The translations under genes were made by a program, and so were the position numbers. Shown here in pieces: positions 11,481 to 21,839 of a stretch of DNA of 64,000 nt (positions are counted from its first letter, which is position 1; the number at the start of each line of letters is the position of its first letter). The notes under the pieces were generated by a model, which was given only the letters and a program-made list of their open reading frames with translations, had not been told where the DNA came from and searched no databases. The stretch comes from Vitrella brassicaformis. Its lineage: Eukaryota; Sar; Vitrellaceae. The stretch is taken from NCBI GenBank assembly GCA_001179505.1, contig CDMY01000153.1:117393-181392 (forward strand), read 5' to 3'.

Positions 11481-12920
11481 ATGTATATCGGGCCATGGCA
11501 GGAGCTCAAACTTGCGAGAGTGCTGGCACTGCAACGCACGCTCGAGAAGGTCAACAAGCAAGAGAAGGATGACGAAGCGCACCGCACCGACAAGCCTGCC
11601 CGAAGCGGCCTCCTGCCGCCGCTCCCCAATCCCCCTGCACGCGATGCCGCCATGCCCATGCGCCCGCCCTACATCATGGACTTCGGCAATGAGCCATCCG
11701 ACCCGCTTGTCAGAAGGTTTCTGCCTGGTGCGGCGGCGGGCATCCCCGAGAACACCTACAGCCTGCACGACACCGCATCGGCCAAGGCCAGTGCAGCGCG
11801 ATTGGAGAAGGCCCACGTCAAGCTGGAGCAGTGTTACCAGCAGTGCTCGCGCATCGTCAACATGGCCAGCACCATTGTGCATCGGCAGAAGAGGACCGTG
11901 AGGAAGGCGCATGAGGCGGCATCGCATTGCCCATCGGTTGCGCACACGTCGGTGCCGAGCGGGGCGAGGACGCCTCAGTCGGTTGGGGCTGACCACGAGA
12001 GGCTACGAGACAGGGCCGGGATAACGTCACGTAAGAAGCCGCTGAGGAGGACGAGGAATGATCCCACGACCACGCCGGTGAAAAAGAAGCTGACGGAGCA
12101 TCAGAAGAGGGTCAAGCAGTGGCAGCGAGTGTTCAGTGACCAGCAGGGGCACGGAGGAAAGGAAGTTCCTCTCTCTCCCGGTACCTCTATCCCCACTCTG
12201 TCTCCGGCAGCCCAGAAGCCTCCCCTCTATCCCAAGCCCAGCCCAGCCAGACAGCCACCTGCCAGAGAGCCTGCAATGGACTCCCCACAATCGGAGATGA
12301 AGAAGAGGCTGTCGTTTTCTTTCACACCCGAGAGATCGCGCTTGGCAGAGGCGGGGCGGGCTGTTGTGACAAACGGTGTCTCGTCGTCTCGGCAGAAGAC
12401 CCCCTGTTTCGCTTCTCTCGACGCGCCTTCGCCGTCAAGCCGGCCGGCCTCACCCACATCGAAAGAGATCAGGGAGGCCTTCCAGGCGGCAAGGAGCCTG
12501 CTTGAGAAGAAGGAACCACCTGACAGCCATCCAGCGCCTGCCCCTGAACCCGCCCCCGCCCCTCCCCAGGAGCAGCCTGCTGAGACACGGCCATTGAAGA
12601 GCCGTGGCAGCTGCAGCAATAGCAGTGATGATCGCATGGTGGAGCGGGGCAGCGGCAGGCCAACAGAGAGACGGCAGTGGACGGTGAATATGATCCACAC
12701 CGCCTCCACAAGGGAGACAGACTACGCCGCTACATCGCATGACGGCACATCGAGACAGTCGTCGACCGACACGATGAACGGGAATGGGAACGGTGTGCTG
12801 AACGGGAGTGGGGATGCTATGGGTGAGTCTGAGAGCGGTGAAAAGGGAGTAGATGAGGGTGAGTGGTGTGAGCTCGAGGACGATCTGATTTCCTGGGCAC
12901 AAAGACTTCCTTGCGCGTAG
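11481..12920 (+). CDS. Unknown single-exon protein, 479 aa, basic and Ser/Pro-rich
   Basis: An uninterrupted frame of 479 codons, unusual in this intron-rich window. The N-terminal third has helix-forming sequence (MYIGPWQELKLARVLALQRT, and SAKASAARLEKAHVKLEQCY at about residues 92-111) that may form a short coiled coil. A basic segment (KKPLRRTRNDP, PVKKKLTEHQKRVKQWQRVF) follows around residues 185-220, and then a long Pro/Ser/Glu-rich region with Asn-Gly repeats near the C-terminus. No membrane segment, zinc site or enzyme motif is visible. The basic-plus-disordered composition would suit a nuclear or cytoskeletal protein, but that is only a guess. Coding reality is supported by frame length and by the start sitting directly opposite the divergent gene. 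Confidence 0.65.
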   Translation: MYIGPWQELKLARVLALQRTLEKVNKQEKDDEAHRTDKPARSGLLPPLPNPPARDAAMPMRPPYIMDFGNEPSDPLVRRFLPGAAAGIPENTYSLHDTASAKASAARLEKAHVKLEQCYQQCSRIVNMASTIVHRQKRTVRKAHEAASHCPSVAHTSVPSGARTPQSVGADHERLRDRAGITSRKKPLRRTRNDPTTTPVKKKLTEHQKRVKQWQRVFSDQQGHGGKEVPLSPGTSIPTLSPAAQKPPLYPKPSPARQPPAREPAMDSPQSEMKKRLSFSFTPERSRLAEAGRAVVTNGVSSSRQKTPCFASLDAPSPSSRPASPTSKEIREAFQAARSLLEKKEPPDSHPAPAPEPAPAPPQEQPAETRPLKSRGSCSNSSDDRMVERGSGRPTERRQWTVNMIHTASTRETDYAATSHDGTSRQSSTDTMNGNGNGVLNGSGDAMGESESGEKGVDEGEWCELEDDLISWAQRLPCA

Positions 12921-12995
12921 TTCCCTTGCTGACCGAGCTGGGGGGTTTCTTCAATTTCTTTCCTATTTCGTTCCACGGTTCCATGATGCATGTCA

Positions 12996-13001
12996 AATAA
13001 A
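12996..13001 (+). promoter_or_regulatory. AATAAA polyadenylation-like signal
   Basis: An AATAAA hexamer 76 bp after the stop of the single-exon gene, within its 202-bp convergent spacer. It is a plausible poly(A) signal, but such hexamers are common by chance and alveolate signals are poorly defined. Confidence 0.3.
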
Positions 13002-13122
13002 TGACTTGGTCGGTCACAAATATATGCACACCTACCGATATGCAGCGTGCATCGATACGATAGTCGTGCGACTGATACACACATAGACATACCAATCCAT
13101 CCACCCAGCCGCCCGCCCCTCT

Positions 13123-15900
13123 TCAAGGCTTCCAGCCAGCCACTCTCTTCTCAGCAGCAATGACATATCGCCGTCCCAGCCGGCCGCGCCTCACACTCGG
13201 TGGCCGATAACCCTTTCCCACAGGAATCCTTGGCAGCAGAGGCCCTTGAAGTTTGCCCTTCTCTCTTTGGCGGTCAGGCTCCGGTCGGCACGGCACAGTT
13301 TGACCAACCACACACGGCAGGTTCGCGGGAACACACTCTCTCGGCGGCGGATCAGCAGCAGCACCACACTGCTGTATCCTCTTGCTCGTGTGCGAAGGGG
13401 GCAGGCGATGCGATCCCCGCACGAGAGGTGGCAGGCTCCGATGCTGACCTGACCTGTCCGCTGCTGAGTGCTCGGGCGTCTCCTGGTTGCCTTTGCTTGA
13501 GGGGGAAGAAATTGTGTCTCGAGTGGAGTCAGTCGGGATAAGAGCCTGATTGCCGCGGCCGCGCACGATGATGGGACCAAGAAGAGGTGGCGGTCTCACA
13601 GTGGCGGCTTGGGGGACCGGCGGCTGTGTTGATGTCTCCGCCTCCCTCTGTTGTCGTCGATTTGGCAACGCTGCCCGCAAGCCCGGTAGCAGCGCTGTGC
13701 CGTCCGCCGGACAGCGGAGCGAGGGCAGGTGCTCCTCCTGATGATCCCCATCGGTTGTCTCATCTTCGTTCTGACATCCACTGTCTTGCAGCATGGATGC
13801 CAGACATGCTGAGTGCACCACGTGTCCACATGGCAGGCTGACCAGCTTGCCGGTCTTCTCCTGTCCCTGGCCGCACTTGACACACTTCTGTCGCGCCATG
13901 GCAGCCAGAGACACGCCCATCCCATCATGATTGCCACTCTCCTTGATGGTCGCCGCAGGTTTGTGGGAGGGCAGAAAGCCACGGACCTCCAGCGCATGCT
14001 TCCGCAGTTGGCCCGTCTGAGCGACCGGCGGCAGCACCGGTCTTCCCCTGTCTCCTGATGGCTTGTCTTTCACCTTGCCGGCTGCCGAGACGAGCTCCCA
14101 GTGTTGGGAATGAATGGCGAAGCTGACAGCCTCTCTAATATCGAAATCTGACGCCGTTAGGTCTTGGCCCTCCACCGGCTGAGCAAGGCAAGGCGGCTGG
14201 CCGACGAAGCGCTCCACCAGGTCAGACGGAAGGGGATCCCGGTTGCGTGATGGGTGGTGGTAGCGCATTGGTCTTGGTTGCGGCTGCTGCGCGAGGAGAG
14301 TGAGGACGTCGAAGTCAGATGGCTCCACCTCGCGATATTGCAACGCCTGAAAAGAGATGAAGGGGTGTGCAGGGGAAAAACAGCAGTCCTGTCATTCTCA
14401 GCGTACCTCCATGAAATGGTGCATATATTCCGACATTTCTTCAGCCTCTGATCCATCCTCGCCCTCATCATTAGCTGGATACAACCGAGACACAGCGACG
14501 GGCGCAAGGAATGAGCATGGCATATTAAAGAGCCTGTGTGCATTCGACGCACCTCACCTGCCAGCCTCGACGCAGAGTGCCAGCAATCCTTTGGTGTCCT
14601 CTTGACGATATACGGATGGTGCTTCCGGTTGCACTCAAACTTCCTGCCCTTCCCCCTGCGATCGTCCCGTCCCTCACCCTCCCACCCAGCCTTGCGATAG
14701 CACGTCAGGCATAGGTGCGTCTTCGGACACACAAGGCAATGGAACAGCGGTCCCCGCACAGGCGCCATGCCACATCCCCTGCACCGCCAACCGAAGTGCG
14801 GGGCCGGGGAGTGACCCCGCTGGCCGGCGTTTCTGCCGGCAGTGACTGCAGGCTGGTCGACTTGGTCCAGCAGGGCGTGCCAGACCTCAGGAGACCACTC
14901 CACTCTGCACATTGGGCAAGTGATGGCCTCATTTAGCGAAGTGCGATGCTGAGCCCAAATCTGTGAGCAGGAAAAGGCAAAGAGTTTTGCGTTCGTGCGT
15001 GTCTTCCCACTGTCTCCATCAATGCGCACCTTCATGCAGGAAGCGTGGAAATTCTGTCCACAGCCCCCCTTGCACCAAGTCAACCCCTCCAGAGCAATAG
15101 CAGCCCGTCCCTCTCCCTCTCCCTCTGCGAATGCGTCTCCCTGTGGAGGCCGCTTCCCCTCCCTGCTTGCCTGCCTTTCCACTCCCACTCTTTTGTTCTG
15201 GGGAACGAGATGCTCCTGACAGATGGGACACCGGTCTTTGTGCTCCACCTTGACGCGCCCCTGATCATGTCCATGTCCACCACCATCTCCCGGTTCGGCT
15301 GAGGCTGTTGTGCCTCCGGCTGCGTTGGCTCTTTCGAGTGCGCGGGCGCGCGCTGCCTTGAGGTGCTCCTCGCGGAGCGTGAGGAAGTGATTGAGCTCCC
15401 TGTCTGTGAAGGCCACCTGCCATGCTATCGGCGAGTCAAGGGGGAGGCGGAGGACCTTGTGCAGCACGTATACCTGTGCAACAGAGACAGGAGAAGACGC
15501 GATGTCTCGAGTGTACGATTGAATCTGACCGAGTGGAGGCAGTGTTCGCCCTCGTCGGTGCCGCATGTGCAGTGGATGTTGGCTCCCAGAGTCACGCGAT
15601 GAGTCACTCGACGCTGGTGAGCCGCAGCCGCACCGTCCTGCACCACGAAAGAAAGAGGGCCTGCCAGCAAGAGCCACACACGACACAAGGGTCTGCCGGG
15701 GCTGCCTCCACTACTGTGCTGTCCACTGTACCGGGCGTTTGGACGAGGAATATGCGCTGGTCGTCGAGGAGGGCTACAGCCTCCTGGTAAGCAAGTGAGG
15801 GGCGATGCCTGAAGGGGACAAACAGACAGTATGGGCGACGGAGAAGACGCAACAGTGGCCCGGAGGCTCCCGTCCACCTAAACGGCTTTGAACGGCTCAT
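13123..15900 (-). CDS. SWIM-RING-ZZ-RING E3 ubiquitin ligase, ZSWIM2-like
   Basis: Domain order matches animal ZSWIM2/MEX-type ubiquitin ligases. The N-terminus (ATG at 15898-15900) leads into LAYQEAVALLDDQRIFLVQ and a SWIM zinc finger with Cys-Thr-Cys ... Cys-Leu-His (about 15530-15570). An intron (15474 to about 15527) follows, then LDSPIAWQVAFTDRELNHFL. The first RING starts CPICQEHL and continues CKGGCGQNFHASCMK; it is closed across an intron by ITCPMCRVEW (about 14900). A ZZ finger follows (WRCRGCGMAPV, FHCLVCPKTHLCLTCY, ending in His-His; 14600-14810). After two more introns a second RING begins CVKCGQGQ and includes LPCGHVVHSACL (about 13800-13880) and LRCPADG. The C-terminal tail is Arg/Pro-rich. 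The exact splice just before the SWIM finger is unresolved. It should transfer ubiquitin; the substrate is unknown. Confidence 0.82.
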
Positions 15901-15962
15901 TGAGCGAATAGGATTGCACGGTCACATAGTAGCGTCGTCACTGCAGAGCTGCAACGGCCTCA
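15901..15962. promoter_or_regulatory. Putative very short bidirectional promoter
   Basis: The interval between the ubiquitin-ligase start (15900, -) and the first possible ATG of the methyltransferase gene (15963, +). If the methyltransferase starts at 16100 instead, the spacer is 199 bp. No TATA box is seen. Confidence 0.35.
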
Positions 15963-16099
15963 ATGATTTCGCTCGCTCGAAGGTGGTACCAAGGTGAGCA
16001 CTTGTCCGTCACAGTGTGTTTTAGTTTGGTTTTTCCTCTCGGCAGTAGCAGCAGCGGTTTCATGAAGCCAATTTTCTGGCAGCCACTTGCGAGCTTGAA

Positions 16100-17336
16100 A
16101 TGCGATCCTTACTTATCTTTCCCTGCCTGTTTTCTTTCCCCCTCTGTGGTCGTCGTCAGCTGAGTGCTGAGCCCCTCTACCCTTTGCATGCCATGAATCT
16201 GATTCTCGTTGATCTCTCTCTTGTCCAAGACGGGATGGTGGTTCTCAGCGGCAGACAAGGCAAGCACTGCCGGGAAATCCTCAAAGTCAAGGTCAGCAAC
16301 CACATGCACACGCGCACACAGACACACACTCACACATCTGATCTCTATTCCTTCCCATCAGTGCACTCAATTCACTCATTGCAGGTGGGTTCGGTCATTC
16401 GTCTGGGCGTCAAGAACGGCGCCAAGGGCGAAGGAGAGGTCACTGCGATGGACTCTGGCAGCGTCACGGTCAAGCTGCTGTTCGACTGCCATTCGCCGTG
16501 CAAGGAGCCGATGCCGCTCATCGACCTTATTGTGGGGCTGCCGCGGCCGAAAGTGTTCGAGAAAGTGCTTCAGACGGCCGCAACTATGGGGGTGGGAAGA
16601 CTGATATTCGTGTGCTCGACGCGTGCGGACAAGGCGTACCTGTCTTCACCCAAGGTCAAGGCTGACAGCATTTGGGAGGACCTGCAGATAGGTCTCGAGC
16701 AGTGCATGTCTACGCGCTTCCCCGATGTGCACGTCTACGCGTCATGGGCCATGCTGCTGCACGACCTGCCAGTTCGATTCTGCCACCCGTCTGATAGCAG
16801 CCGGTCTGCAACCCGGCTGCTGGTGGCCGACCCGTCCGCTGAGTCGACTCTCTCTGCTGCGCCTATAGAGCTGCAGCGGCACTCGGAAGGAGGCGTGTTG
16901 CTGGCAGTGGGGCCGGAGGGCGGGTGGATTCCAGAGGAGCTGGAGGGGCTCTATCGGCTGGGCTTTCATGGGTTCACGATAGGGGAGAGGATCCTGCGAG
17001 TGGAGGCCGCCTGTGTGGCCCTCATGGCACAGGTAGGTAAATACGCCGTCCCCCGCCCAACAATGACAGATAGATGGTGCGGTTCTTTCATGTGTCAATC
17101 AGATCGGTATGCTGCTGAATGATCCTGTGCTGCGGAATGGTCTCCCGCCCGCCACAAGGGGGAAGGGCGGCGCGTCACCGGCAATGGCTGCTGCAGGGGC
17201 TGAGTCAGTCGTGCGGCTGCCGATCAAGGGGGCCAAACAAGCAAAGGAGGCCGACGCGAGAGAGGGAGAGGGCGAGGGGATGGGAGATGCAAGGGAGGCG
17301 GATGACGGTTGTGTACAGGATGACTCTCCTGAGTGA
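16100..17336 (+). CDS. rsmE: RsmE-family 16S rRNA (uracil-N3)-methyltransferase, bacterial type
   Basis: A SPOUT-fold methyltransferase that, by family, methylates N3 of the uracil matching E. coli 16S U1498. Three exons join in phase to give 357 aa: 16100-16291, 16385-17032, 17103-17336. After a hydrophobic leader (MRSLLIFPCLFSFPLCGRRQ) the catalytic protein begins MNLILVDLSLVQDGMVVLSG and QGKHCREILKVK, as in the bacterial 'MNLIL' subgroup. Core motifs are GLPRPKVFEKVLQTAATMGV, LAVGPEGGWIPEELEGL (AdoMet loop) and GERILRVEAACVALMAQ. The leader and bacterial origin suggest a plastid or mitochondrial ribosome substrate. A further upstream exon (15963-15993, MISLARRWYQ) joins in phase to 16083 and could lengthen the leader. 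The C-terminal 65 residues are an acidic, low-complexity extension not typical of the family. Confidence 0.88.
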
Positions 17337-18080
17337 CTGACAGAGGGTGCTGGATGGGATGGATGGGGGCTCCTGCTGCATGTGAGGTGAGAAGACGAGA
17401 CAGACAGAGAAGGTTGGTTGACCAGGTATCTCATTCACTCATTCATGGACACACACACACGTCCATCCAGGCATCAGGCATCATGCAATCAATCGTTCGG
17501 CTGTACGAACACATAATCGTAGTCGGTCTGCCTGGCTGCCCGCCGGTCACACACACACACACACACACAGACATGAAGGAAGGCAATCGAGGAGGGCCAG
17601 GCAAGGGAAGAGGCAAGAAGGCAGCTAGCCATAGGCTTGCAACTGTGCGTTGCGTTTGATCCATGAATCCACCAGTCACGCAATGCAATCACGGAGCTAT
17701 ATGTGCTGCGCTGCAATTCTCTCTTTGTGCCTTCTCTTGTTAGTCGATTCTTAACCACCACACCGCAAGAAGGAAGAGAAGAACAAGGGAATGAATGGAT
17801 CAAGGGAAGGAAGCAAAGATCGGTGGATGGATGGATGGTATGTGGCCGTCCGTACATCTGTACGCACCACGTCATGATGCATGGCGGATGTGGCTTGTGT
17901 GTGTGTGTGTGCTGCACAGAAACAGGCAGGGAGGCAGGCATACAGCCATGCAGTCATCCATCGTGGGAGTGCTGTGGCTGTCTCTCGGTGTGTGTGGGGT
18001 GGATAGGAGCCAAGAAGAACCAGCGAACGAACGAATGGACACACATCCACTGACTAGTCTTCACACACACACACTCACAA

Positions 18081-18103
18081 CAAGGCAGGCAGGCAGGCAG
18101 GCA
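18081..18103. repeat. (GGCA)n microsatellite
   Basis: About five perfect copies of a GGCA unit in the long spacer. It matches the (GGCA)/(TGCC) units in several introns and spacers of this window. Confidence 0.85.
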
Positions 18104-20677
18104 GCCCGCCAGCCCGTCACGCCATCAAACAGTGCGGTGGCGTGGGTGGGTGTATGTATGTAGGTAGGTATGTAGCATGTCTACAGAGCGCATGCACGAC
18201 CGATGTTTGTGCGTCAACCATATATTGTCAGCCTTCCGTCCCTCTCTCCTTGCCTTGCTCACACACAAAAGACAGACAGACTGACAGACCGACGGACGGA
18301 CGCACCGACACAGGGACATTAAATATGACGACATACTCTCTCTCTCTGTCAATCCAATCTGAGCACGTAGCGTAGGGAGACAGATAGCGTGGCTACATAT
18401 CGCATCACCGTCACACCATGCCATGACTCACCTTTCACACATGTCCATCGATCTGTCTGTCTGGTGCTGAATGGCTGGTTGGCTGCTGAGTGAGTGATGT
18501 GTCTCGGCCCAAATCGACCGACGAGAAATACACCCATTGGACACACAGACAGACCCATCGCTCACTGGCACACGCACGTCCCCACCCACGCACACATGCA
18601 TACGGGAAATGCAGGCAGGCAGGAGGCAGGGGGTCGCCGAGAAATGGCCGTCGAGCGCACACAGGCGGTGTTGCCTACATGCACGCCCGAGGTCTGCTTA
18701 TGTGACAGCGAGGGAATAGCAGAGGAAGAAAAGTGCACACACACACACGCAGGCGGGATCGATCGATCGATGGATGGATCGGTGGGTCGATGGTCGGCCC
18801 CGATGGTGAGATAGAAAATGGATGGGAGGGATGCGCGTACGATGCGAAGGAAGACAAGGCAAGGCAGTTTGTCTGTCTGTACATACAGGGAGCTCACCTG
18901 CGTGAGTGAGTGAGTGTGTGCGGGCTGTCTGTCAGGATGCATGTGCAAAAACTCACACAGGCATCCATATGATATACGGAAGTATGTGTGATCATCAACG
19001 ACGTCATTACAACAATACAGACAGGCACGAGCGGCCGGGCGGGCGGGCGGGAGGGCAACAGACACAGAAAGCCCTCAGGCAGCCAGGCAGGGAGGGAGGC
19101 AGGCGGGTGACCACCAAAAATAGGAGACACACCACACACGGCTGACACACGTGGCTGGCCGGCGCGTCCGTCTCTGTCTGCGTTGAGCCAACCAAGTAAG
19201 TCGACGATCGAACAAGAGAACGAGCAAGAGAACGGATGAATAGGGAGAGTGAGTGAGAATTGTGTACGCATGGCCTGCCTGCCTGCCTGCCTTCGAGCCT
19301 CTCTTCCAAACGGACAACCAGCCAACCAGCAACATGCATTCAGTGCGCCATCCATCCAGACACTGTCACAGCAAAGGGCCCTTAACCAACAGGTTGTAAT
19401 ACCCATCTGAGCAGGTTGTGCGTGTGTGCAAGTGTGTGTGGCTGTCGGAGCACTCCGCCGCTTGCTCATCCCCGACCTAGTGCCGTCCCCTGCCTTTTGT
19501 GGCACGAAGCAGGACACGCCGAGGGCGAGAAGCGGCCAAGTGCCACAGCCAACCAAGTGCGACCGACCGACCGACCAACCGACCAACCAACACATGAACC
19601 AGTTGTCAAGTATGTGGCTGGTCAAGAGAGAGATAGGGAGCATGAGGACTAATGATAACAAAGAAGAAGCCTTCACTCAGTTCGACAGCATTAGGGTCCG
19701 TTCCGGTCCGTGGGGCACCGACCGACGAAAACGCAGCCATCCGTCCGTACATCATCTTACTCACAGTCATTGTCGCCCTTCCGTGAATGCAGAAAAGTCC
19801 GCCTGTCCGTCCACTGATGGGATGGATAAGTGGATGAGTGGATGGATCAGTGCTTCCCATAGCGTAGCCATAGGTCCATCTAGAGAGGAGAGAGAACAAG
19901 ACCAGGAAAGATCCCTCCTTCCGTCCGCCTGTCCGTCTGTCAATCTGTCCGCCTGTCCGCCTGTCCGTCTGTCCATCTGTCCGTCTATCAGCCCGTCAGC
20001 TAGTCACTAATAGTGAGTCAGCCACACACCACACCCAGTGGAGAGAGAGTCTAGACAGGGAGGGTGTGCATGTCGTGTGTGCGATCGAGAGAGGAGGAAG
20101 CCGAGCCGATACACACACGACTGCACCGCCCAGTCAGCCCCGCCGTTGGCACACAGGCGCCCTTAAAAGCAACGCAACCAAGGAAGGAACCACTCAGGCA
20201 CTGACTCAGTCAGCAAAGGACGATAGATACACACACGAGACACACACACGAGAGCAGGCGGGGGCCGGCGGGGAGGCCCCTTGCTTCGTTCGTTCGCTCT
20301 TTATACATGTACAAACAACAACGACAACAGGTCGTGAGCTGTGTGGGTCTGTCTGTTCGGATGGGATGAAATGAATGGGTGGGTGGATGGCTGAGTGTGT
20401 GGATTTACATAATCAAATGTGTGTGTATATGTGTGTGTGTATGTGTGTGTGGTACCAACAACAACAAACCAACAGCCGACACAGACGGGGACTGTCTGTC
20501 TGTCTGTCTGGAACACAACACGACCCGTAACAACCAACCAATGTACACACATACATACATACAGGGTATGGTATACGTAATATGTATGGTATATATGCGT
20601 ACCACAAATACATACATAAGCAGTTGGTTGGGTCAAGTCGATAGAAAACAGACAGAAACGGAAAGCAAGCAAGGACA

Positions 20678-20704
20678 AGAAAGAAAGAAAGAAAGAAAGA
20701 AAGA
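20678..20704. repeat. (GAAA)n microsatellite
   Basis: Six or more copies of an AAAG unit in the long spacer; purine on the + strand. Confidence 0.85.
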
Positions 20705-21087
20705 AAACAACAAACTGACTCAGACTCCTGAGTTGGGTGAATGGCTGAATGGCTGCATGAATGGCTGGCGGAATGTACGTATGGCTGCGTGTATGGCTGC
20801 ATGGACGGGCAAGGGAAGAAGGCAGGCAGAGGAATACAGGGGACGGACAGAGGGAGGGAGAGGACAGGGAGGGAGGGAGGGAGGCCAGTAGCGTTAGGTA
20901 GGTAGGTAGACAGGCAGTTCTCTCCATTCGTTAGATACAAACACACACACACAGACGGACACATACAGACAGCACCGACCGACCGACCACCCACCCGGCC
21001 CCCCATTCCCTGAGCAATATATCGATAGACAGAAAGATAGGCTGCCTGCCAGCCTGCCTGCCCGCCTCTAGAATAAGGGCGGCGCTG

Positions 21088-21115
21088 CACGGCACGGCAC
21101 GGCACGGCACGGCAC
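21088..21115. repeat. (GGCAC)n pentanucleotide microsatellite
   Basis: Five tandem GGCAC units. This is one of few 5-base-period tracts; most tracts in the window have a 4-base period. Confidence 0.8.
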
Positions 21116-21839
21116 ACAAACGACCGACACGTCATTCTACACCACCCCACACCCACCCACCCCACAGCGCGCCACACCACACCACAAACGCCTTGCTGCT
21201 GTCTTTCCTGCCCTGCGTGTGTGCGAGTATGTATGTATGTATACATCCTCCCTCCCCCAAACAAGTGAGTAGGGAATGAGCAAGTAGGCACGACACACAC
21301 ACACACACAGACAGACAGTGGCTGACTGACATGAGAAATACAGGGGGGAGGGAGGGAGTCAAGCAGGCAGACAGGAAGGGGTAGACGCATGGATGGATGG
21401 ATGGATGCGCACACACACAGGCAGTCAAGAAGGAAGGCAAATAGCGCGTGGCTGTCAGTTAGTGGTGTGGATGGATGGATGTGTCTATGTACGTATACAT
21501 ATGGGAAAACCTATGGCACGAGGCGCACACAAGACAGGGACAGGCAGCCACGCATGCCAGCACTGTCCCGGCCCCTCCCGTCCTGTCCTGTCCTGCCCCG
21601 CGCACTCACTCACTCTCAACCACCCCCCCCCACCCCACATAACACCAATCAATCGATATGATCACAGATTACACACACACGGGTAGCTGCGTCTGCCTCC
21701 CCCACCCACACCACCCACATCAGCGGCCTCACTCATCCATCCGTCGCTCAATCCGTCAAGAAAGGCATGCATCAATGCGTCAGTAGCATCAGGCAGTCAG
21801 GGCAGGAGGGAGGGAGGGCGGCAGGTGAGGGCAGATGGA

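Larger units (their letters stand above)
17337..21839. other. 4.5-kb repeat-rich tail-to-tail spacer, no gene recognised
   Basis: The longest gene-free stretch, between the convergent methyltransferase and dikinase genes. It is dense in simple repeats: (CA)n near 17550 and 21295, (GGCA)n at 18081-18103, (GACC/GACA)n near 19560, (GAAA)n at 20678-20704 and (GGCAC)n at 21088-21115. Open frames here are low-complexity translations of these repeats, with no family resemblance and no consistent splice chain. It may include long 3' UTRs or a non-coding transcript, but nothing in the sequence shows it. Confidence 0.6.

Noticed and set aside
11481-11996. Minus-strand extension of the small membrane protein to 289 codons
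   Set aside because: The upstream part is antisense to the long single-exon gene. The signal-anchor methionine at 11405 (or 11435) gives a sensible protein.
18081-21115. Repeat arrays considered as CRISPR or telomere-like
   Set aside because: Units are 2-5 bp with no unique spacers, and the DNA is eukaryotic; no telomere-type unit is present in an array.
20301-21440. Long minus-strand frames rich in Cys-Val and Thr-His
   Set aside because: They are translations of (TG)n/(CA)n and tetranucleotide repeats, without codon or family signal.
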